Below, piece after piece: positions 8,489 to 15,700 of a stretch of 64,000 nucleotides of DNA. The stretch is from Mycobacterium paragordonae (GTDB lineage Bacteria; Actinomycetota; Actinomycetes; Mycobacteriales; Mycobacteriaceae): contig NZ_CP025546.1 in assembly GCF_003614435.1 (NCBI RefSeq), positions 3,162,001 to 3,226,000 of the forward strand, given 5' to 3'. The notes under the pieces are model-generated. The model made no database searches, had not been told where the DNA came from, and was given only the letters and a program-made list of their open reading frames with translations. How positions within the stretch are numbered: the stretch's first letter is position 1; each line of letters opens with the position of its first letter. The position numbers and the translations under genes were made by a program.

Positions 8489-9118
8489 GTTGCCCTCTCG
8501 TCGCCGCCGGAGGTGATGCTCGCATCGCAATTTACGCCGAGCCACGATTCCAGGCCCTAGATTTGCCTCGACCGGGTTGCGCTCCCTTGTAAGTCCGGAG
8601 GTGAGCCTCGCTGCCTCTTAGGCGCGGCGCGGCAGCCACCCAGCCGCCGTCAGCCTGCTGGGCGGACGAGCCACGCGCCCGCGAAGTTTTCGGATCCCGG
8701 CCTACCTACAACTGTTCAGCCGTCCGCGTCGGGGTGCATCAAGCGTCTGACCGTCCGCAGATCGTCCGCAGTAGAGCTAACAACAGCTTTCATTAGCCAA
8801 CGGAACCAACCCGCTGACCAGCAGATTCCCAACGTACCCAACACAGCTTGAACCACCAAACGCCGAGAAGAACGGACTTAAAATCCGCCAAGTATCGGTT
8901 CGAGTTCGACTGAAACCGCGCCCCCGTGGGCCGTCAGTCGGGCAACGACGCTGCCGCTGAAACGCACAGTCGGTCCACCCGTGACGCCTACGTGCGCCCA
9001 CTCGGCTGGGGATCACACAACCTGTCTGGGCGAGCACCGGACCGATTCCTTGCCGCGCCCGCACGTGAATCGGGTGGCTGTCGCACGCCTTGAATAGGAT
9101 CGCGTCGGACGACCGAGA
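8489..9118. other. Intergenic region with a tRNA-Leu anticodon-stem-like sequence
   Basis: About 630 bp without a credible gene. At 8873-8887 CGGACTTAAAATCCG can fold as a 4-bp stem with a 7-nt loop displaying TAA, as in the anticodon arm of tRNA-Leu(UAA), followed by GGTTCGAGTTCG at 8898-8909 resembling a T-loop. No D-arm or matching acceptor stem could be built, so it is not a functional tRNA; it may be an attachment-site relic. Confidence 0.3.
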
Positions 9119-11110
9119 ATGGCTAAGTCGTCAACCAGCTTGACCGAGCCCGAAGATGGGGGTGCGCTCTTGCTAATCCGTCAGCACGAGCCGTGGGTCG
9201 AAGAGCTGAGCGTGCAGCTTCAGTTCGAGGAACTCATTACCGGCAATGGCTCTGTGCTCACGCTGCCTGCCGCGACCGCAGATCTATTGGGCTGGGTAGG
9301 CGATCAGCGGGTCTTCCTACCAGTGCAGCATGACGACTGGCAACAAGTGATCGGCGATTACAGCGACAGCCTCAAGAACTCCGGTCCGAAACTCCTTGCA
9401 GTGGTGGCGACTCAGACCACCGCTATTGACGTTCTTCTCCCTAACCTCATTTCGTCGTCAACCGATGCCGACGGCTCGATCCGACGCACAATGGACGGCG
9501 CGGTGCGAACCGACCTGCAAGTCGTCCTGCAGCAGCTGGCGACGACTCTCTCGTCCGACGAAGCGATCATCGCTTCATGGCGAGATCTCGTGAAGACCTG
9601 TGAGAAGCGAAACCGGCAGGTCGAAGAAGTTTCATTTCGACGAGATACGCTCTGGGCAATTGCCTCCGTCCGGAACCTCGACAGCGGCAGATTCGGCATA
9701 TTTCGGGACGTGGATTCGGTACTCACGGACGTAGCGGACGCGGTCAAGCGGGAGCAGTGCCGCGCGGCTGGCACTGAGTATCACCAGGGCATCCCCGACT
9801 GGGAGCCGAGCGGCTTGGAGGCTTGGCAGCGATTACCACTATGCGAACAGATCTTGATTCGCCCGCCGACCAAAGCCGACTGCATCGTGTGGCTTCGGCT
9901 TGCCCCAACCCACTTACCTCAATACGAGGTCAACCACGGTGATGTCACCTTCTATAACGCCAGCTACCTGAGCGGTCACGTCGGGCATCCAGAACTCGCC
10001 GACAACTTCAAGGTCCCACCGATGGAAGTCCTTGCTCTTTCCGAGGACTTACCGTTGCTCCGGCCAGGTGAGGTCGAATGGGAAGACGACTGGAACATGG
10101 CCTACGCACGAGTGGTCTTACTCGATACGGAAGTTCATGAAGCGGAGGCGCAAGCGCGAACGCTCATCGAAACACTGAAGGTGGTCAACCACGCGGAGCC
10201 CGGCACGTGGCAACTGAAGCGGGGCTGCATCAAATTCGTTGACGGTCGGCGGACCAGCTTCTCATGGGGCCCGGCGGAGGACGTGAAGGACCCTTACTAT
10301 CCCCAGAACGACCGCCTGGGTCGCGATATCGAGCGCATGAACCGCCGCTTCAGCAATCTGACAGCGAAGTCCGTCCACGCCCTGCAGGACGCCATCGACC
10401 TAACCGCCGCACTCAAGGCAGCATCCGATGAGGGTCCAATTGCCACAGTCATGGCTGCCGTGAGAGCCATCGAGCACGTCAACGTCTGGACATCAGCGGG
10501 CGAGAAGCACTGGGCAGACTTCGCGAGTTCTTACTTCAAGAAGGCGCAAGCACGTGTCCGCATGGTCGAGTTCATCGGCTACTTCACCCGAAACGCAGTT
10601 GAGAGGGTGCCTGACCACCGACCAGGTGCCCCCTCGATCCCCGATCTGGCTGAACTGCGGGACAAGCTGTCGATCACCAGTTCCTACGGCCACGGTGCTT
10701 TCGACGTGCGCGGAGCTGCTGACCACGTCTCTACGCTCAAGGGAATCTATGCCGACCACTGGCTAAATCGCGGGCTTGGCGAATTGGAGACGGTATTGGC
10801 GAGTCCCCCGGCGATGTTTGCCCGACTCGACGAACTGGGTCGCCGCTTCGAACGCCACCTACGTCGGCTAAAGAGGCTGCGGAATGCCGCCATTCATGGA
10901 GGACCCGTCTCAGCAGCAGGCTGCAGATCGGTCGAGACCTTCGCGTACAACCTCGGACATCAAGTCCTCAACGAGGCATTCGTAGCTCTTTTGACCGGCA
11001 GCGATGTCAGATCGCACATGGACAATTATCGGCAAGACCATTACGACCGGTACGAGCGGGTGCGCACGAGCGGGGACATAGATGCCCTGTTCGTCGTCTC
11101 AGAACCGTAG
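9119..11110 (+). CDS. Large HEPN-domain protein (Apea-like), putative defence RNase
   Basis: A 663-residue cytosolic protein with no signal or membrane segments. The C-terminal domain (about residues 480-650) is all-helical and holds LRNAAIHGG with Arg588-x4-His593, the Rx4-6H motif of HEPN ribonucleases, in the form (RLRN-x-x-x-HG) typical of Apea-like HEPN proteins. The N-terminal 450 residues are unassigned, with mixed alpha/beta character and a Trp-rich patch (EWEDDWNMAYARV). HEPN proteins of this size are frequent in antiviral, abortive-infection and toxin systems. No antitoxin or nucleotidyltransferase partner is adjacent. The gene lies between an integrase remnant and an attachment-site-like sequence, fitting mobile cargo. 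Function is inferred from one motif plus context. Confidence 0.65.
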   Translation: MAKSSTSLTEPEDGGALLLIRQHEPWVEELSVQLQFEELITGNGSVLTLPAATADLLGWVGDQRVFLPVQHDDWQQVIGDYSDSLKNSGPKLLAVVATQTTAIDVLLPNLISSSTDADGSIRRTMDGAVRTDLQVVLQQLATTLSSDEAIIASWRDLVKTCEKRNRQVEEVSFRRDTLWAIASVRNLDSGRFGIFRDVDSVLTDVADAVKREQCRAAGTEYHQGIPDWEPSGLEAWQRLPLCEQILIRPPTKADCIVWLRLAPTHLPQYEVNHGDVTFYNASYLSGHVGHPELADNFKVPPMEVLALSEDLPLLRPGEVEWEDDWNMAYARVVLLDTEVHEAEAQARTLIETLKVVNHAEPGTWQLKRGCIKFVDGRRTSFSWGPAEDVKDPYYPQNDRLGRDIERMNRRFSNLTAKSVHALQDAIDLTAALKAASDEGPIATVMAAVRAIEHVNVWTSAGEKHWADFASSYFKKAQARVRMVEFIGYFTRNAVERVPDHRPGAPSIPDLAELRDKLSITSSYGHGAFDVRGAADHVSTLKGIYADHWLNRGLGELETVLASPPAMFARLDELGRRFERHLRRLKRLRNAAIHGGPVSAAGCRSVETFAYNLGHQVLNEAFVALLTGSDVRSHMDNYRQDHYDRYERVRTSGDIDALFVVSEP

Positions 11111-11539
11111 CTCCGAAGTCTGCTGTATCCCAGGGCAATATTGACTGAGCTCGGATTCGCTAACGATCCCATCGAAGACGGAGAAGGGATCTTCCTGGCC
11201 GACGATCCGTGCCCACATTTTGCCCACATTTTGCCGGTAGCAACAGGTATCAGCAGGTGCCAGGAGGTGGGTATTTTTGCAGGTGAGAGCCGATTGCGCC
11301 GCTCTGACCAGTTGCCTGCCGAGAACCACGACTTCTTCTCCCGGAGGGGCTGCTGACGACCACGTGAGGTCTGGGTCAAGTGGTCGCTTTGGTGCCGAAC
11401 TGGGCAAACACTGCGCCAGCAAACAGAATTTCTGACGCCAATTGACGCCAATCATGACGCCAACCGGCTCCCGTGCAGGGGTGTGCAACGGCGTGCCCAC
11501 ATGCCTTGACCTGCACGGATGCATTCCTGTGCACGGCTC
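11111..11539. other. Non-coding arm of a putative attachment site
   Basis: No credible gene. Visible repeats: CCCACATTTTG twice in tandem at 11213-11234, and TGACGCCAA three times at 11433-11441, 11443-11451 and 11455-11463. Clusters of short direct repeats beside a tRNA-like 3' end are what integrase arm-type binding sites look like; that role is inferred. Confidence 0.45.
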
Positions 11540-11601
11540 GACACGCCGAAATCATGCCTGGGGGTCAAGTGGTCGCAGGTTCAAATCCTGTCAGCCCGAC
11601 G
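11540..11601 (+). repeat. Left copy of a 60-bp imperfect direct repeat resembling a tRNA 3' end (putative att site)
   Basis: The segment runs from GACACGCC through CTGGGGGTCAAG and GGTTCAAATCC to CAGCCCGAC. The GGTTCAAATCC part is a canonical T-loop and flank, with an acceptor-like tail. No 5' half of a tRNA precedes it. A diverged copy in the same orientation is at 19459-19514. Tyrosine integrases commonly use tRNA 3' ends, so this may be an att core. Confidence 0.55.
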
Positions 11602-12910
11602 CATGTCCTGTCTCGGGACATCGTTGACAGGTGTCCCGAGACATGGTTTACACCTCGTGCCGGTTTTCTGGGCTGTTTCCGCATTTCACGCCGCGTGGTT
11701 GGTAGTCGCGGTTGGGGTCGAGGGTGAGTTTGCGGATGAGGTGGCCGGTGCTGCGGTCCAGGACGCGGATGTCGAGGTCGTCGATGAGGACGGTGACTTT
11801 GGTGCCGGTGCGTCGTTTGCCGAGGCCGATGTGGTGTAGGCGGCTGTTGTGGCGCAGGGTGATGACGCCGGCGGCGTCGATGACGTCGGTTCGGATGCGG
11901 CAGTGGGCCGGGATGAGGTAGCCGCTCGGGGTGGCCTTGAGGCGGGCGTTGAACGCCTGTTGGGGGGTGGTTCTGTTGATCGCCCGGTGGGGGCGCTCGG
12001 TGTTGTAGTAATTGGTGAATTCGTCGAGTTGTTGTTGGAGTTGGGCCAGTGTGGTGGCGGGATGGGCTGTGAGCCATTGCTTTTGGGTTTGGTGGAAGCG
12101 CTCGACTTTGCCGCAGGTCTGGGGATGGTAGGGCCGGGAGTTGAGGTAGCGCACGCCTAGTTCGCCGAGGGTGATTTCTGGGTAGGTGCGTCCGCCGCGG
12201 CGGGGCGCGCCGGTGAAGATGGCGCCGTTGTCGGTGAGCACCGAGGCTGGTGTGCCCCAGCGGGTGAAGGCGGTGGTGAAGGTCGCGGTGACGTCGGGGC
12301 CGCTGATGGTGCGGCGAGCCACGCTGGCGATGTCTAGGCGGGAGTGGTCGTCGATGATGTTGAGGATTTCCGCACCGCCGCCGTGAGCGAGGTGCCAGTG
12401 GGTGGTGTCGGCTTGCCAGCATTGGTTGGGTAGTTCTGCGGCAAAGCGTTTCCAGGAGGAGCGGGGGCGCTTGTGGGGTTGGGGTGTGATGAAGCCGCGG
12501 CGCTGCAGGATGCGCCAGATTGTGGAGATGGCAGGCACGTTGGTGATGGTGGGGTCGGTGGCCAGGTGAGAGGCGATGGTGTCGGCGCCGGCGTCGAGGC
12601 CACGTTTGGTCAGGGTCTTGCGCAGTCGCACGATGCGATCCTCGACATCGAGGGCGACGGCGTGCGGGCTGTGGTGTGGCCGGCGTGAGTGGGGCAGGAA
12701 GGCGGCGGCACCTTCGGTGTCGTAGCGTTTGCACAGTTGTTGCACCCGTTGCCGGGAGACGTCGTAATCACGGGCGACATCGCTTTTGCTGCGACCTTCC
12801 AGGACCACGGCGGTGATCACGAGCTGCGCCTTCGACATGGCTGACCTCCTGGCTTGCAGAGTGTCAACTATGTCGCGAGACAGCTGCCAACTATGTCCTG
12901 GAATCACACA
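11602..12910 (-). mobile_element. IS481-family insertion sequence
   Basis: The ends carry imperfect inverted repeats: GGACATCGTTGACAGG near 11617 and the complement of CTATGTCC near 12891, with a second inner copy of the (G)ACAT-GTTGACA(C) motif on each side. The 14-bp sequence CTGTCAGCCCGACG occurs at 11588-11601 and again at 12911-12924, flanking the element directly and consistent with a target-site duplication. Exact outer boundaries are uncertain by about 2-8 bp. Confidence 0.75.
11648..12838 (-). CDS. IS481-family transposase (rve integrase core)
   Basis: A 396-residue protein starting at ATG 12838 (MSKAQLVITAVVLEGRS), with a GGAGGTC ribosome site upstream. It has an N-terminal helix-turn-helix (KSDVARDYDVSRQRVQQLCKRY), a linker (RSSWKRFAAELPNQCWQADTT) and a DDE rve core: WQADTTHW (first Asp), VLTDNGAIF (second Asp) and GKVERFHQT (Glu), then the YYNTERPHRAI motif. 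All catalytic residues are present and length is normal, so it is probably active. It occupies nearly the whole IS element and transcribes leftward. Confidence 0.92.
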   Translation of the reverse strand: MSKAQLVITAVVLEGRSKSDVARDYDVSRQRVQQLCKRYDTEGAAAFLPHSRRPHHSPHAVALDVEDRIVRLRKTLTKRGLDAGADTIASHLATDPTITNVPAISTIWRILQRRGFITPQPHKRPRSSWKRFAAELPNQCWQADTTHWHLAHGGGAEILNIIDDHSRLDIASVARRTISGPDVTATFTTAFTRWGTPASVLTDNGAIFTGAPRRGGRTYPEITLGELGVRYLNSRPYHPQTCGKVERFHQTQKQWLTAHPATTLAQLQQQLDEFTNYYNTERPHRAINRTTPQQAFNARLKATPSGYLIPAHCRIRTDVIDAAGVITLRHNSRLHHIGLGKRRTGTKVTVLIDDLDIRVLDRSTGHLIRKLTLDPNRDYQPRGVKCGNSPENRHEV

Positions 12911-13068
12911 CTGTCAGCCCGACGTTTCTACCAGCGCAGATGTAATTCCGTGCAAGATTCGTGCGAAAGGGTCTCGGCGTGGCTCCGAATGATTGGAGTC
13001 TTCTCACATGACCACCACCCCATCCAACCGCATTTCCGCCCGTACGTCGTCAAACGATGAGTAGCGGC

Positions 13069-13284
13069 ATGTCCGAGGGTGTGCTGTCCACGTTGCACCC
13101 GTCAGCCATCGACAGGCTCTCTGACCTGACAGAGCGGATCTTCCTCTCGGACCTGACCACGCTCGAGGCCTTGGGGATACTCGCCATCTTGGAGGTGACC
13201 GACCAGCGGGTGAATGCAGCAGCAGCGCCGGTGTTGCGACTCATGCCTGACGTCGCTCGCCCTCACAAGCTGACGGTGCGATGA
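13069..13284 (+). CDS. Small hypothetical protein
   Basis: A 71-residue frame beginning MSEGVLSTLHPSAI (an alternative ATG lies at 13057). The composition is protein-like with an amphipathic helix (LTTLEALGILAILEVTDQRVNAAAAPVLRLM). No clear ribosome site and no family recognised. It lies just right of the IS481 element within the putative island. Coding status is uncertain. Confidence 0.35.
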   Translation: MSEGVLSTLHPSAIDRLSDLTERIFLSDLTTLEALGILAILEVTDQRVNAAAAPVLRLMPDVARPHKLTVR

Positions 13285-13965
13285 ACAGCCTCCTTTAGTC
13301 CTCGCTGGGCCATCTAATAGCCCGAAATCCCCTGTCTAATAACCCACCTGGGAATTATGTTTGCTGGATAAGGGGTTTTGGGTGGAAAAGAATCGTGGCA
13401 GATAGATCAGTGGCGAGCGGCAGTCGCCGCTCGACGCCTGGCCAAAAAACCCGCAGCACGTTTGTGCTGGTCAGAGCACTGTTCTCGAATCTCGAAACTT
13501 GTACAACTCCCCAGATCCCGTACGCATCGCGACGCGGCGACTCGGGGTCGCCGCATGGGCCTGGCGGATAGAACCGGGGTTTTTTGCTGGAAGCTCGGAG
13601 GCTGAACCCGTCGGTGATGTCTAATAGCGGTGCTTGTGCAATCCAACAGCGTGGTCATATCGCGTTCCCGAGTTCCAACTTCCACAACTCGCGCTGATCG
13701 CGGTCGGCTTTACGCAATTTGGCGAGGTCTTCGGCGAGAACGCTGACTTCCTCATCCAGCAATTCAATGAGGTGTTCATTACCGCCGGTGTCAACGAAGA
13801 CGAGGAGGGGGACGAGCCGGCCGTGGTCACTTTGAGAGAGCTTACGATTGCCCGGGGGCGCTCGGCTGCAGTCAGCTGGTGATAACAAGGGAAATCCCTC
13901 TATCCGACGGCGAGGATGATTGTTACAGTCAGCCAGCCAGTCCGCAGCCTCGATAAGGACACCAG
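13285..13965. other. Region without a convincing gene
   Basis: About 680 bp. Complementary frames exist at 13634-13882 (+) and 13655-13888 (-). The minus frame contains a helical stretch (LIELLDEEVSVLAEDLAKLRKADRDQRELWKL) that looks protein-like but lacks a ribosome site and a start in good context. The words CTAATA and CCCCTGTCTAATAACCC recur around 13313-13345 and 13620. I treat it as decayed island sequence. Confidence 0.35.
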
Positions 13966-14511
13966 ATGATTCTTGCGCGACTCTTCGCGGCAGACGTTTC
14001 TCCCACAGGCGCGTCTATCGGCCTAGCTAATCCGGCATCCGCAGAACCACTCTGCGGCTCGCGGCGCCGGAAACCCAGGTATCAATGGACCCGGTGGAAC
14101 GATTGGCGATCGCGACAAGCCTGGCACGCCACACGCCGTCTGAGAGATGCGCCGCAGCGGCGAGCAACGACTAGTGGCCTGGCCATTAGCGCTGTCTTAG
14201 TCTGCGCGGCTGTCGGATTCGCCAGCCCGGCATCGGCTCAACTGGGCGAGGGTAGCTACACCTGGACCATTACCGGAGGGGGTCCTGTGGGTCTGCACAG
14301 TAATTGGGTGCTTAACTCATGTGATCAGAAGTGCATGACGATCCATTTTTCAAATGGGGAAACAATGGATGTGCATCTGCAAGGCAATGCTTGGACCGGA
14401 ACCGGTTCCTTCAATGGGTGCGCATATACGATCGACAACGGGTCACTTGCCGGTTCGCAGAATTGTCCCGACGGGACCTCGACGAAGTTCCAATTAACTA
14501 TCAACAACTAA
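13966..14511 (+). pseudogene. Composite frame: frameshifted short secreted protein joined to a secreted sensor-like domain
   Basis: The open frame seems to fuse two things. Near 14036 it reads ANPASAEPLCGS, like a signal-peptide cleavage region. Shifting one base after about 14062 gives GAGNPGINGPGGTIGDRDKPGTPHAV and a stop at about 14143, a far more protein-like reading, so the first part looks like a frameshifted small secreted protein. The second part (14160-14511) has its own signal-like segment (GLAISAVLVCAAVGFASPASA) and a 90-residue mature domain (GEGSYTWTI...SCDQKCMTIHF...NAWTGTGSFNGCAY). The G-x-Y...C-x3-C...W...C pattern resembles the ectodomains of the kinase pair at 15.7-19.4 kb. 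No good start for the second part is seen. Confidence 0.45.
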
Positions 14512-15098
14512 GGACGCAGAGGCACCCCGCCCCGACCGCCAGCAAGTGGATGCAATAGCGCCCGATCCGCCGGATGGGTTCACGCGGTCCTCGCAGCACT
14601 CTTGATAAACTCGTAGCCAAGTTCGGCTCGCGTTGTCATCCCTGCGCCGTTGCCGGGCGCTGCAGCGGGATCAATGGCGAAAATGTCGTACGACATCAGC
14701 TTGGATGCACCTGGACCATTTACCGTCGCCGCTCTGCTTGCGGGTCCACTTCGGATTGTCTGCCGTCGCGTCGGCTGGGTATGCATTGCGGGCCTCGGCT
14801 GATAGGGGAGACGCAGTCGGAGATTGCTGCGACACAACGGCTGTCGGTTTCCTATAAGCCACGTCACCGGCGGCCGGCGTTGTGAACTCCGCGTGCTCGC
14901 GCAGATGCCACCCCGTGGGGACGGCGCGATGGTCGTAGTAGTGCTGGAAGAGTTCGATGGCCTCAGTGGTGATCAGCACTTCGGCCGCCGAACCAGGTAG
15001 GTGTTGTCGCCGTTGCGGATCGGTTCGGTTTACGACGACTCATTCGACGCTTCGGAGTGCCCGACTGTGTAGACGCGGTACATGTTGTCGCTGTCGAG
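14512..15098 (-). pseudogene. Decayed minus-strand coding remnants
   Basis: Protein-like fragments occur in different minus-strand frames: MYRVYTVGHSEASNESS (from about 15084), IRNGDNTYLVRRPK (about 15020-14980), LITTEAIELFQHYYDHRAVP with TGWHLREHAEFTTPAAG (about 14975-14865), and KLMSYDIFAIDPAAAPG near 14690. Stops and frame changes separate them, so this appears to be one or two degraded genes. Family not recognised. Confidence 0.35.
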
Positions 15099-15700
15099 TT
15101 AGCGGATCTCAACGGTGAGGTGGTCTGGGGCGATCCCCATCGTCTGTATCCACTCGTCGGGGAAGACAGTCTCGTCATACTCGGCATCTGGCGGAAGCGG
15201 GTCGATGGAGTAAAAGGTGTACTCGCCGTTTCCCAGGCGCTTGATTCCAGCCGCGATCTGGCTCGGTATTTCCTCCGTGAACTCGCTCATCCAGCCGGAG
15301 GAGCGATTCGACTTACGCACGTGTGTGGGTCGTGTAAGTTTCATTCGCTCGGCACCTTTTTCAACGCGAACGCTTGTGATCTCCACGGTTTCGACTACTC
15401 CTCGTTCGTTCGTGATGGTGACGTGCGCGGGGTTGTGCTCGGTCACAACAGCGTCGAAGTGCCTCTGCTGGCCGTCGACCCCGGCGGTTTCGGGTTTGAC
15501 TTCGATTGCCTCGTAGTGCCGTCAGGCGCCCGGGCCAACCATCGTAGAATCGACCGTTATCCGCACCGATGACGGTGGCCTTGCGTTGTTCTCTTGTGAC
15601 TCAGCGGCTTTCGTTGTCTGCCTTAAACTGCTTGATGCCTTCGGCTTCGTGGAGCTTGCCGTACCCTTGCCGCCGTACAGTGACTCAGTCCCCGAGGCGT
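15099..15700 (-). pseudogene. Degraded gene of unknown family; intact 3' frame 15099-15446
   Basis: A 115-residue open frame from GTG 15446 reads like real protein (TITNERGVVETVEITSVRVEKG; GNGEYTFYSIDPLPPDAEY). In the same frame upstream, before a stop at 15521, the sequence continues protein-like (HYEAIEVKPETAGVDGQQRHFDAV). Other frames upstream read VTREQRKATVIGADNGRFYDG, and before that YGKLHEAEGIKQFKADNESR ending at a stop. This suggests a gene or small operon broken by frameshifts. The 5' part reaches the 3' end of the kinase gene. Function unknown; expression of the 115-aa part cannot be excluded. Confidence 0.4.

Noticed and set aside
8873..8920. A functional tRNA-Leu gene
   Set aside because: The anticodon stem-loop is plausible but the acceptor, D and T stems cannot be paired.
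8777..9064. A 95-aa minus frame before the HEPN gene
   Set aside because: Arg/Cys-rich composition, no ribosome site, no recognisable family.
11540..11601. A functional tRNA gene
   Set aside because: Only the T-loop and 3' acceptor-like end are present; no D-arm or anticodon arm can be placed upstream.
11565..12734. A 389-aa His/Arg/Pro-rich minus frame inside the IS481 element
   Set aside because: Overlaps the transposase in another frame and has no transposase motif; the DDE frame is the real gene.
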